Shown here: in pieces, positions 53,276 to 63,443 of the stretch | Layout of the letters: every line of letters begins with the position of its first letter | Position numbering within the stretch: position 1 is the stretch's first letter | NCBI GenBank assembly: GCA_023634235.1 | Contig: JAMKCF010000083.1 | Span: forward strand, 62,001-126,000 | Origin: Pisaster brevispinus | Taxonomy: Eukaryota > Echinodermata > Asteroidea > Forcipulatida > Asteriidae | Length of the DNA: 64,000 nucleotides | Direction: 5' to 3' | Notes under the pieces: generated by a model | What the model saw: the letters and a program-made list of their open reading frames with translations, nothing else | Database searches by the model: none | Told to the model about the DNA's origin: nothing | Position numbers and translations under genes: made by a program

Positions 53276-54706
53276 ATAAATAAAAAATTAGACCATTATT
53301 GCTCTATATGCATTGTGTTTGTGTGGAACCGAGAGCTCTATGTATTTTCATAACAGATTGCGGACAAGTGGTTTAAATGTTTGTCATGATGATAGCATAA
53401 CGAGACTGAGTGATAGCAAACTGCTGCTCCCTTTTGAGACTGCTGGCTCCTGACTTCTGCCCCAAAGGGCCATTTCCCGAGAGCATACATGTACGTCTCG
53501 TGGGAACCAGCAGTATCTCAAGAAAAACAGCGTATCGCAAGAGCCAATGAGAGCTGTTACGCTATCACCGCGACAAGCATTATGACTTGTCCACAAGTCT
53601 TGTATTTTTATGAAAGGTGTGCTGTGTTGTGACAAGTTTATGTTATTATTGAACAAGAACCCGTTATTATTAGGCCTAACTGTCTGATAAATATTGAAAA
53701 AGGAAATTGAGATCAGAATAAGAATGGCAGGCTGAACCCTTGTGTGAGTGAGGTCCCCAGAAACTCCCTAACTATTTGGCATTGCCAGTGGTGTGTGATG
53801 CTCCCTCCTGTAGTTATAACAATTTTTGTCATATTTCAATCCCCATGATTAGATCCAGATTTAAGGCCTCATTAGGAGCACTAACAAGTATTAAATTCAG
53901 TTATTTTAGGTCTTAAAAATGGATAAAGCGTGTTATGAATTTTCATAAAGAACCAAATTACCCTGTATGTAAAAAAGTAACAAAAAGTTTGAGAGAGTTA
54001 TCTGTTTCTCCCCTACTTAATTCACTTAGTTATTGGTCTCAATTTTTGTTAAGGGTAGCATTAAAAGGGTCTTAAAAAGTCTTAAATTTGACTTTATAGG
54101 TGTGCAGATACCCTGTCACAATATGTCTTTGAATCTTGGTCCCTTAGGCCTACTTCTTTGAGAAAGACACTTGGGCCTTTAAATAATTGTTCCTTGGTGC
54201 TTATCCTGACTTATGGATGTATGTAGTACCAAAGCTACAGTACATAGAAGCGCTACATGTGCCTACGTGTACACAGGACAATCAGGGGTCCGAGTAATTA
54301 AGCATGAGACTTGTTTCTTTCCACAATAGCCATACCTAGGACTTTCAGAGTTGTGGGGTGCATTGTATCTGCAATTGAGGGTAACAATGTTGGTATGAGG
54401 CCTACAATGTAGTGAGTGCCTACTACATGTACAACCATGGGCTGGGATTCATGCATGACCTCTGGCTGGGAATGTCAGTGTACACTGTTATAAATTTGTG
54501 ATTATGTGCCTTCCCCCCTTAGCAGATGCATTTGGTAATTGCTTTGGTTCCATTTGAAATGTTCTGTACTGTAAAAATTTACATTTCCCATGTACAATGC
54601 ATAATGTAGAAACGCCCTTCACAAAGGAAAAACTGCCTTGCCCGTACAAGAATACAATACCATGCCTGTGCTGTGACTCTTTTTTAATGTCGTTGTTTCA
54701 TTACAG
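53276..54706. other. Region upstream of PM20D1 coding start, no gene seen
   Basis: Presumably the first intron of PM20D1 (it ends in the acceptor at 54706). The minus-strand frame 53384-53656 has no recognised domain. Confidence 0.4.
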
Positions 54707-54980
54707 AGATAAAACCAAGTTTGAACAATGCTTTTCACTGTACTGTCCGCAACCTCTGCTGGCCTTTGTGGTCTGGCAGCCGTTGTCATCGTACGTGCAA
54801 TGACGGTCAAGTCACGGCAGCCAAAGCCATCAGAGCTGGACATTGACACTACCCCTATTGATGGAAACCGGAAGATTAAAGCTAATCTACAAGAGGCCAT
54901 AACATACCAAACTGTGTCTCGCATGCCGGGTGACATCAACTATGATGAGATACTCAAGTTTCATGACTTTTTGAAAAGAG
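54707..54980 (+). CDS. PM20D1: PM20D1 first coding exon
   Basis: Acceptor 'cgttgtttcattacag'; 21 bases of 5' UTR, ATG at 54728, donor gtaatc, phase 1 out. Residues 1-25 are hydrophobic (TVLSATSAGLCGLAAVVIV), a signal peptide or anchor, fitting a secreted or vesicular enzyme. Then 'IDGNRKIKANLQEAITYQTV' matches the start of the M20 domain (human 'ALKGAIQIPTV'). PM20D1 condenses and hydrolyses N-acyl amino acids. An upstream non-coding exon must exist. Confidence 0.88.
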
Positions 54981-55289
54981 GTAATCAAACAATATCGTAC
55001 ATGTACGTGTGATCATACATGTACATGGAGTCTCGGTTCCAAACACTCCAGTTGTATAGTCACAAATAGTCAAAACCTTCTCACCAGTAGAGGGCGCTAT
55101 CATTCCATTCACTCAGCTATCTCAGGAGTTTTACTGTTCGTGACTGTACAACTGGAACCAAGAATAATACACTGTGATTAACTGATTCACCTGACGCATA
55201 ATGTTTTTTCAATTTTTTCGAGTCGGTTCTCTTTGGGTTATATGATGTGGATTTTAGGCAATGCATGTGTGTTAACCAGTTCAGTGCTG

Positions 55290-55440
55290 GAGGACTCGAG
55301 ACTGGTCGTGAGTCCTTTTTTTGTGGACTCTGACTCTGACTCGGTCTCGGTCCCGGAGCACCGTGACTCAGACCTGCACTCGATCTCGAACCCTGGGACT
55401 CGGCATGACTCGGCATGACTCGGCTCGAGACTGGGAAAAA
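55290..55440. repeat. GACTC-rich block, diverged arm of the hexamer family
   Basis: 'gactctgactctgactcggt', 'ggcatgactcggcatgactc', 'ggctcgagactgg'. Similar GAGTC/GACTC blocks lie at 56270-56325 and, inverted, at 56700-56785. They may be the ends of one element of about 1.5 kb that contains the main array. Confidence 0.5.
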
Positions 55441-55772
55441 AGGGGAAATACACGCAACTTAAGCTACCTTTAATGTGCAATTGTAAATCGTCAATGATGA
55501 CAAAAATATTGTTTCCCTCGATGCGTTGCCTGTTGCCTTCGCATGTCAACCACGGACTCTGTTTGTTTCACTCGCTCATGTCTGGTTTTTATTTGTGTTC
55601 AAGTGTGTGTTTTTTGTCCACTTGAAATAGTGCCCTCTTCTTGATTAACCTTCCGAATAGCATTTTACACGACCAATAATGCTCAATCTCAGACTTGAAA
55701 CAGCAGGCTACATAGCTGGCGTATAGTGTGATGCAATGACTTACCAACAGGGAGGACTAACTTTACATAGAC

Positions 55773-55792
55773 ATGAGGGACTCGGACTCGGA

Positions 55793-55839
<47 letters not shown>

Positions 55840-56258
55840 ACTCGGACTCGGACTCGGACTCGGACTCGGACTCGGGCTCGGACTCGGACTCGGACTCGGG
55901 CTCGGGCTCGGACTCGGACTCGGACTCGGACTCGGGCTCGGGCTCGGACTCGGACTCGGACTCGGACTCGGGCTCGGGCTCGGACTCGGACTCGGACTCG
56001 GACTCGGACTCGGACTCGGACTCGGACTCGGACTCGGACTCGGACTCGGACTCGGGCTCGGGCTCGGACTCGGACTCGGACTCGGGCTCGGGCTCGGGCT
56101 CGGACTCGGACTCGGGCTCGGACTCGGACTCGGACTCGGACTCGGACTCGGACTCGGACTCGGACTCGGACTCGGACTCGGACTCGGACTCGGACTCGGA
56201 CTCGGACTCGGACTCGGACTCGGACTCGGACTCGGACTCGGACTCGGACTCGGACTCA
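55773..56258. repeat. (GGACTC/GGGCTC)n hexanucleotide array, about 80 units
   Basis: Nearly pure alternation of GGACTC and GGGCTC over about 490 bp. Being a hexamer it leaves several frames open on both strands (Leu-Gly, Ser-Asp/Ser-Gly and Ser-Pro dipeptide runs of 190-210 codons). None has host-gene support; they are artefacts of the repeat. It sits in PM20D1 intron 2. Confidence 0.95.
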
Positions 56259-57753
56259 GACCAAAGGGGACTCGAACTCGGTGGGAGGACTCGGTCTCGG
56301 TCTCAGACTCAGACTCGGACAACAGGGCCTCGACTATAGCACTGGTGTTAACACACTCATTATATCTTTAGAATGCAGTTTGACTCTCAAAATGGCAGAC
56401 CATGGGCATTCTTGATGTGTAAGGCCCATGAAATGCCCTTAAAACCTTTACCTTTCCAAATCCTGTTTGGGAAGTTGTCTAGTATTTGAGACTGTAGGCC
56501 AAAAAGTTTTGATTGCCTTTAAGTGGGCCAGGCATACAGATCTTGTCTTAGTCATTTTGGTGTTCCATAGAGTGGATTGTAGTGGAGGAAAAGGGAGGGG
56601 CTGTATCCAAGGACACCAGGTTTTTTTTCAGGCCTTGAATTACAAGGAGGATACAGAGGCTGTAGCCGGTAATACTACATCGCTGCTTAAATGCAGAGTT
56701 GTAGTCGAGTCACCTGTGTCGAGTCCGAGTCTCAAGTCACTTGGGTCGAGTCCGAGTCAGAGTCACGAGTCACGAGTCACTTGTTTAAATAATTTATTAG
56801 TTAGAATACTTCAACCTATTGATTGCAAACCAAATAAGAATTGGAAATGACAAAATAAAACACATTTAAGTTCTGTACCTGCAGTTACAATTTTATTTTA
56901 GGTTTTACAAATACTCCTTGCCCCTTATCCAGAATATGTAAATAATGATTAAAAATGATTTTTTTTTCTTCAAAATAATCAATTATATACTGATTTATTT
57001 ATTTCAGAAAGGTAGGTAGCCAACAAGTTTGATGGTTAAGAGAAACTTTTTCTTTTAAAATTTGAAGTTGTGCTGGTCATTTCTTCAATTTTTCGCTTGC
57101 AAAATTTCCACATAGCACTTGATTTTGAAGTTTCAAAATTTGTGTTTAAGTTGGTATAACCAAAAGAAACAGTACAGGTTGGAACGGCAGATGACATGAT
57201 TAAAAAAATGTTGTACTAGCGACTAGTGAACTGACGTGACATGACCAAGCTTGACGTCGTGTGGGTGGGTGTGTGTGTGTGTGTGTGTGTCGACATGTGT
57301 GGAAACTGGTGCAAACAACACACAGTCATCTCAGTGCAATATTTAGGCTGTGTTTTACAGGTATCAGACATGCCATTTTTCCTGGTAATATGCATCAAGC
57401 AGTGACTATGGTGTTAATGTTGACAGAATACCAGCATTAATATTGGTGTCGTGCACAGTAATGCTTCTACAGAATTATATCCCAGTGTTATTATGCGTAT
57501 TGAACATACACGTGCTGTACTTGGCCATCTACACAATAATCTCGAACACATAGATTGCTTGCATACAGCAGTGTACTTATTTCTTGTGCTAGACATTAAT
57601 ATTCCTCTAGGCACTTAGAGGGACATGCTTGGCTTAAAAGCGAATACAGTATAAAATGATTGATCCACCAACAACACAGATAATCAGTATTTTTAAAGAC
57701 ACCCCAATAATTATGCATTTTATAACTGAACTGTTTATTCCTTCCACCTCTAG
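56259..57753. other. PM20D1 intron; GAGTC block and (GT)n
   Basis: 56700-56785 repeats 'gtcgagtccgagtc' and 'agtcacgagtcac'. A (GT)n microsatellite lies at about 57261-57290. No exon seen. Confidence 0.45.
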
Positions 57754-57986
57754 TTTTCCCAACTGTTCACAGTTCACCGTTGGTAAAGCGTGAAGTTATA
57801 GCCACGTATAGCCTACTCTACACTGTGGAAGGTTCCAACCCCTCTCTCAAGCCATATATTCTAGCAGCCCACATGGATGTTGTGCCAGTAGATGGTCAAG
57901 ATTGGGATGTACCACCATTTGAAGGGAGGGAGCAGGATGGCTGCATCTATGGGAGGGGCACCATTGATGATAAACATTCACTCATG
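57754..57986 (+). CDS. PM20D1: PM20D1 exon: zinc-binding M20 motif
   Basis: Acceptor 'ttccacctctag', donor gtaaat; a split Val codon enters, phase 0 out. Encodes 'VFPTVHSSPLVKREVIATYS', then 'YILAAHMDVVPVDG', 'WDVPPFEG' and 'IYGRGTIDDKHSLM'. His (about residue 124) of 'AHMDVVP' and Asp (about 156) of 'GRGTIDDK' are metal ligands of M20 enzymes; Asp in 'HMD' is the catalytic-pocket Asp. Human has 'VFPTV', 'AHFDVVP' and 'YGRGTLDDK'. Confidence 0.95.
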
Positions 57987-58357
57987 GTAAATTTGTGTAG
58001 ATTCAAGACTTGAGTTCAATCAATCTGTTTATAGCGATAACTACAATGAGTTTAATTACTTTTTCTACTAAAAACAAATGCTTTCAAACATTGCAAATAA
58101 TGCAGTAGGATTTATTTGGTGACAGTCGACTTCAAAAGGTCTTATAAATTTTAAATTTTTCCAGTGTAAACTATAAAATTTGCAGATAATAACCTAAAAA
58201 TTAATTTTGTTTTCAAAAATGTATGGACGTTTATATCACAAAAAACAATTTTATACTAGAATTAAGAGTGAATCTTGACCCTAGAAACAGGCAGTTGGTC
58301 GCTGTGCGGTGATCGATACGCATGAATGATATTAACTTGCAAACTCACATAACTGCT

Positions 58358-58680
58358 GTATATTCGGTTTGCGATAATGTGTATCTAGCTGTGTAGATTT
58401 GTTCTTAGAGAACTAGGTCTTGCTTTTCTATTCTACTGCCGCGGAGTAGATTTAGGAAATAGGGAGACTACTTCGGGAGACTACTTAGTTCTGAAAAGAA
58501 CTGTCCAGCTTATTAGCTACTATCTGAGTGGAGGGTAGGAAATCGGCCGGGACTACTACTTTAGCTTTATAGTGGATCGGATCGAGGGGACTTCTCGTTA
58601 CTAACTTCACTGCCGCGGAGTGAGTTCTTAATTGGTCTCAACATTTCGACTAGCTTGCTCTAGTCATTGTCAGGAGACTG
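58358..58680. repeat. Dispersed repeat with Penelope-type terminal motif (copy 2)
   Basis: Matches 18480-18805: 'ctgtgtagatttgttctt', 'ggagtagattt', 'ctgaaaagaactgtcc', 'cgactagcttgctctagtca', 'ttgtcaggagac'. Followed by 'tgtctcctgtatt', so the last 10 bases also form a short inverted repeat. Confidence 0.65.
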
Positions 58681-59205
58681 TCTCCTGTATTAACACTCAT
58701 TGTAAATCAGTCATCTCATTACTTATTTGGTTTTTAGTTAAGTTTACCAGGGTGTTTGGGTTTCTCGTTTTTTTTCTTTGTGTATTTTTTCACTTGTCAG
58801 CCAGACTGGTGAACCCAAATCATCATCACCTGTGTGTAGTATGTTTGCAAGAATTTTCAGTCAAATCTCATGGGTTTTTTTTTTTTTTTTTTTTTTTTTT
58901 ATTTTTTTTTTTTTTTTCCGACCAAGTTTCGGCTTTGTTCTTTCAACAAATACACAACTAGTCAATTCGCTGCAAAATTATGTGAGTATAAAACCACATG
59001 ATAAAAAACACCTCGAATGGACAACAAAAATAGCCATGCAAAGCTGGCATGTTTTTTTAAACTAAGCAATCATTTTCCATCTTTATAAGTATCTCATTTT
59101 GAACTTGTAGCTCCCTGATTTTGAACCTTTTGCAAGTGAAGTTCAACTTCATTTCCACAATACTTTACAAATTTAATTTGACTGAAACAAAATTTTGACT
59201 ACAAA
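58681..59205. other. PM20D1 intron, poly-T tract
   Basis: A T-run of about 45 bases with one A lies at 58874-58917. The open frames across it are low complexity. No exon seen. Confidence 0.5.
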
Positions 59206-59783
59206 TGGAAGTGTTTTGACTAGCCAGCCACTGTTCACACTAGCAGTGAGAGCAGGCGATTGCTAGGGTTGGAAGTGTTTTGACTAGCCAGCCACTGTTC
59301 ACACTAGCAGTGAGAGCAGGTGATTGCTAGGGTTGGAAGTGTTTTGACTAGCCAGCCACTGTTCACACTAGCAGTGAGAGCAGGAGATTGCTAGGGTTGG
59401 AAGTGTTTTGACTAGCCAGCCACTGTTCACACTAGCAGTGAGAGCAGGCGATTGCTAGGGTTAGAAGTGTTTTGACTAGCCAGCCACTGTTCACACTAGC
59501 AGTGAGAGCAGGAGATTGCTAGGGTTGGAAGTGTTTTTGACTAGCCAGCCACTGTTCACACTAGCAGTGAGGCAGGCGATTGCTAGGGTTGGAAGTGTTT
59601 TGACTAGCCAGCCACTGTTCACACTAGCAGTGAGAGCAGGAGATTGCTAGGGTTGGAAGTGTTTTGACTAGCCAGCCACTGTTCACACTAGCAGTGAGAG
59701 CAGGCGATTGCTAGGGTTGGAAGTGTTTTGACTAGCCAGCCACTGTTCACACTAGCAGTGAGAGCAGGCCATTGCTAGGGTTG
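59206..59783. repeat. 64-bp minisatellite, 9 copies
   Basis: Unit 'ggaagtgttttgactagcca', 'gccactgttcacactagcag', 'tgagagcaggcgattgctag', 'ggtt'. Copies differ mainly at one base (gcgatt/gtgatt/gagatt) plus two small indels (59533 and 59570). Each unit contains CACTG...CAGTG, a small inverted repeat. In PM20D1 intron 3. Confidence 0.95.
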
Positions 59784-59878
59784 AACTGTGTTTGTTGAAT
59801 TGTGTACTTGCAATTTGTTCATACGTTTGTGCATATATGTTGCTCCTTTGGCCTGCTGTTCTTGTCACACATTCCTGT

Positions 59879-60060
59879 TTTTGCATCCCTGTGGAGACAT
59901 CTTTTATTCTTTCCTTTGTCCCTGTAGTTAAGAACCTCCCATAGACACAATATTCCTTGTGGAATAACCCAGTCTTTAGAATTTCCCTATGGAGACCCTT
60001 TCTTTTCCCTTTTCTGTTTTGTTCTCGGTCTCCATAAGGTAGTGAATCTGAAGGCACGCT
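59879..60060. repeat. Dispersed repeat, copy 2
   Basis: See 52436-52620. This copy has a longer 5' part ('gtggagacatcttttattc') and directly follows the 64-bp array. Confidence 0.75.
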
Positions 60061-60279
60061 TACTTTCAAATGTGAAATTGGTTTTATTCAATATTTGGGC
60101 TGCTATGCCATTTAAAAAGAAAAATATATTAGTAACAAGCATTTATATAGCACTTCTCCCAAAGATCGAAGCGCTTTTACATAAAATTGAAATATCAAAA
60201 CCAATATATAAATTGCCATGCAAAATATGTTTTAAAAATAAACCATTAATCTATCTATCAATTTTTTTATTTTATTTAG

Positions 60280-60366
60280 GGAATTCTTGAAGCACTGGAG
60301 TTACGACTTCAAAGACAGGAGAAGCCCGTGAGGACGTTGTATTTATGCTTTGGTCATGACGAGGAG
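60280..60366 (+). CDS. PM20D1: PM20D1 exon: catalytic Glu pair
   Basis: Acceptor 'attttatttag', donor gtaact; 29 codons, phase 0 both ends. Encodes 'GILEALELRLQRQEKPVRTL' then 'YLCFGHDEE'. The two Glu (residues about 190-191) are the general base and a zinc ligand of M20 peptidases; human reads 'ISLGHDEE'. Confidence 0.93.
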
Positions 60367-60437
60367 GTAACTTTTAATCATAATTGCATCAAGGATAATT
60401 TTAATTTCACCTTTTAGAAACATTGATTGTGGTACCC

Positions 60438-60969
60438 GGGCCCAATTTCATAATGCTGCTTAATGGTAACCAAGTTTTCATGCTAACTATAGCAGAAAAA
60501 CTTGCTTAAGGGTAAGCGTATTCCACAGGTTAGCAAGAATGGATTTGCATTGTTACATCATTCACCCTGGATTTGCATTGTTACATCATTCACCCTGGAT
60601 TTGCATTGTTACATAATTCACCCTGGATTTGCATTGTTACATCATTCACCCTGGATTTGCATTGTTACATCATTCACCCTGGATTTGCATTGTTACATCA
60701 TTCACCCTGGATTTGCATTGTTACATCATTCACCCTGGATTTGCATGTTACATCATTCACCCTGGATTTGCATTGTTACATCATTCACCCTGGATTTGCA
60801 TTGTTACATCATTCACCCTGGATTTGCATTGTTACATCATTCATTTTCACACAGTAAGCACCGGGAGGTGAGCATGCCTTTTCGTGAGCTTCTGGTTAGT
60901 AGGTCTATGTTATGGAAACTTGTGCAGTAAGCACAAAATTGGAAGTTAAGCAGCTTTATTAAATTGGGC
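60438..60969. mobile_element. MITE of the GGGCCCAATTT family with a minisatellite inside
   Basis: Left end 'gggcccaatttcataatgct', right end 'agcagctttattaaattggg' then 'cc'. Its 28-bp array (60539-60842) replaces the usual short interior. Related to 20102-20271 and 46764-46956. Confidence 0.65.
60539..60842. repeat. 28-bp minisatellite, about 11 copies, octamer in every unit
   Basis: Unit 'ggatttgcattgttacatca' plus 'ttcaccct'. One unit has 'cataattc', one lacks a base pair ('gcatgttac'). Every unit carries ATTTGCAT, the complement of the POU octamer ATGCAAAT. Open frames through it are repeat translations. Confidence 0.95.
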
Positions 60970-61040
60970 CTTGCTGCTAATTCATAGTATTTTAACTCAA
61001 TATCCATTTTACTTAATATGTGTTGTATTTTGATATCCAG

Positions 61041-61297
61041 GTTGCAGGAAACGAAGGCGCTGCCATTATTGGCAAAACCTTGCAGGAACGAGGTGCAGAG
61101 GTTGAATTCCTCTTGGATGAAGGCTTTACAATTCTACAGGATGTAATCAAGCAAGTCAGTAGACCAGTAGGGCTGATTGGAGTGTCTGAGAAGGGCTTTG
61201 TAATGTTGAAACTGACTGTGGATTCTGCAAAGACAGGCCATTCATCAATGCCACCCAGGGAAACCAATGTTGGAATACTTGCTGAAGCCGTGTCAAA
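61041..61297 (+). CDS. PM20D1: PM20D1 exon: M20 domain continuing
   Basis: Acceptor 'gatatccag', donor gtaagt; phase 0 in, phase 2 out. Encodes 'VAGNEGAAIIGKTLQERG', 'VEFLLDEGFTILQDVI', 'IGVSEKGFVMLKLTV', 'TGHSSMPPRETNVGILAEAV'. The human enzyme has 'VSEKGSMNL' and 'SGHSSAPPKETSIGILAAAV'. 'GHSS' lies at the start of the lid/dimerisation domain. Confidence 0.95.
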
Positions 61298-61329
61298 GTA
61301 AGTTGCAACTTCTTGTAGTTCAATACTTT

Positions 61330-62400
61330 TGATTGTACCCTACACTGATTTGTGAAGCACTCAGGGTTCTGCCCACGGTGGTCGGTGCCGGAAAACCCGC
61401 CCGGCACTCATGATTCCCCGCCCACCACTGACGGAATTTTCTCTTTTTCCGCCCACCACAAATTTTCAAATTTTGTGAATTAACTTAATTGCCAAATTAA
61501 ATTCTTGCCAAATTATTAATTATTTAACTTAATATGTAGGTTTTTAAAAGAAAATCTACCGGTAAATCCAAGATATCCAGCTCGTTTTCTGTCGAGAAAG
61601 TCCCTAGTCTTGGTATTTTACTAGCTGCGATCGTTCATTTCAGTATACGAACGTTAAAACACGCATGCACGTTGTTAGTCTGGCTCTCTCCTCCATGTCC
61701 CTTACTACAATACATAGGCGAGTAGGGAAACACACAACTCGATTTTCCAGGGGTTAGAAGACGTGCGGTGGAGCCTAATCGCGACCTCCTTCCTGTGATA
61801 TATTATACAAAACTGTAACCTCGTACTCATAAACACATCGCTCTCGCCGCACAATTTTCCCCAATGTGCATCGTCGACCGATCGTTCAATCGAAAATGTA
61901 TTGCAAAAGAAGCGATTTTAAACAAGCGATCCTTTATTCACGAATCCATGGAATAGGTTGTTGATGAAAACAGTATTATTAAGGGCAGAAATTAGGGGAT
62001 AAGATTGTTCAAAAACGCAAGTTTGCAAACTTCACTTCCGTTTTGTTCTTTTTTTTTTCAGTTTTTTTGTTTAGCTTCGACAATTGTATGCTTCTTTGAG
62101 TGTTTAGATAAATAAGTATCAATCATGGGAGATTTTGTGTCCAGTGTACAACCAAATATTTTGCATCAAACTACTGGTAGGCTAGGTTGTAACAGCTGTG
62201 ACCTCATCTTATATTTGTGAGTGACCTTTGACCCTCCTTTTTGCTGCCTCTACCCCACCCCCGCCCGCCCGCCGCCCATTTTTTTCCGCCACTGACAAAA
62301 ATCCTGGGCAGAACCCTGAGCACTGTATACTCAGTGCTCTCCAGAGTTCAGTGGAATGAACAATCCACAGGCGGACTATTGCTCAGGTGCTTTTCAAAAG
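61330..62400. repeat. SINE family C split by a hAT-like element
   Basis: 'ttgtaccctacactgattt' and 'gtgaagcact' (left) and 'agcactgtatactcagtgct' (right) are adjacent blocks of family C. They are now separated by the 957-bp insertion at 61362-62318. Confidence 0.6.
61362..62318. mobile_element. hAT-like non-autonomous element
   Basis: Ends CAGGGTTCTGCCCA... and ...TGGGCAGAACCCTG, perfect 10-bp inverted termini extending imperfectly. Flanked by AGCACT (61356-61361, 62319-62324). Subterminal GC-rich 'cgcccaccac' blocks lie at both ends. No transposase frame. CAGGG termini suit hAT; the visible duplication is 6 bp rather than the usual 8. Confidence 0.7.
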
Positions 62401-62749
62401 TCAGGCACGATCCAGACATGAATTAATGTACCCGTACGCATATGCCCACAATCCAGTGTGTCGAACTACGGCAATATTTCTACATGAAAGATATATCATG
62501 CATTGGCATTTTAATAGTGCTAACTGAAGGATCCGCTGCCCAACTGACTGTTCTATGTATGCCTGCTGGATTACTTAACTGATCCAATAAAACATTCCTA
62601 CCATTCTCACTTTGTAGACAGTCCCTAAACCCCCAATGTTGTTCTTTATCCCAGATGCAAGTAGTACTTCTTGTAGTTCATCAATAAATTACACTAATGT
62701 GGCTTCAAACGGATGTTCCACATAGGTCCCTATATAGCCAATAATAGTT

Positions 62750-62890
62750 GCATGTCATGGCTGAGCAGTCAAGCGCACTGGACTCAAGCTCTCGTGTTTC
62801 TGATTAGCAGAGTGGTTTCGAGTCAATATCTTGATACTTTATTGTGTCTTTAAACAAGACACTTGACCATTATTGCTTCGCCCTTTGGAT
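62750..62890 (+). repeat. SINE family A head, plus orientation
   Basis: 'catggctgagcagtcaagcg', 'gactcaagctctcgtgtttc', 'ggtttcgagtcaatatcttg', 'agacacttgaccattattgc'. The B box is degraded. Confidence 0.65.
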
Positions 62891-63367
62891 GATAGATACC
62901 ATCCCTCTTTGTACGGTTGAATCGAATCGTAGCACAGGTGCTTGCCTGTGGATGCTACATAATTTAATGTTCGGTTGGATATTTACGTCCGCCATCCGAC
63001 TGACTGCAAAAGATTGAGGGCGCTCTGAATTTGTTCTGGGTAGGAAAAAATGTCCACCAAAAGCCAATTCAGAAACATTTGGCGGATATACACAGCATCT
63101 GATGTGAAGTGGTTAATCTTTATGTAATGAGTGACTTTGTGCAGCTCAAGTCAAACAGTTTGCTTGTAAAGCCCATGAAGTCATCATCTTTTTGTCTCTT
63201 TCATTATTGAAGCTTGAGCCACTTGTAACCAATCAAGCAAACTCTGTACAACATGTTTGCTGGGGTTAGATTTTAAAACTATCTTTTTTATCCCAGATTA
63301 CAGTCTGAGCCCTAAAAATGTGTTTAACAATTGTTGATAACATAATTTTCCTTGTCTTTCAATGCAG
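62891..63367. other. PM20D1 intron, no feature seen
   Basis: No gene or repeat recognised. It ends in the acceptor 'gtctttcaatgcag'. Confidence 0.4.
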
Positions 63368-63443
63368 ACTTGAGAGTACTCCATTTTCCACCAAGTTTGA
63401 GAGAGGTGTGTCGTACGATAACTTTAACTTTTTAGCATCAGAG
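63368..63443 (+). CDS. PM20D1: PM20D1 exon (last one in window)
   Basis: Completes a Lys codon, phase 0 out, donor gtaacg. Encodes 'LESTPFSTKFERG' then 'YDNFNFLASE', matching human 'LEQTPMPIIFGSG' and 'LQQLANE'. About 302 of an expected ~500 residues lie in this window; the rest of the catalytic domain is beyond the right edge. Confidence 0.88.

Noticed and set aside
55736..56371. Long Leu-Gly, Ser-Asp and Ser-Pro open frames as protein-coding genes
   Set aside because: Produced automatically by a stop-free hexamer repeat on both strands; no conserved flank or splice context.
60502..60930. A 142-codon frame with a repeated hydrophobic peptide
   Set aside because: Translation of the 28-bp minisatellite; the same DNA is open in all three frames.
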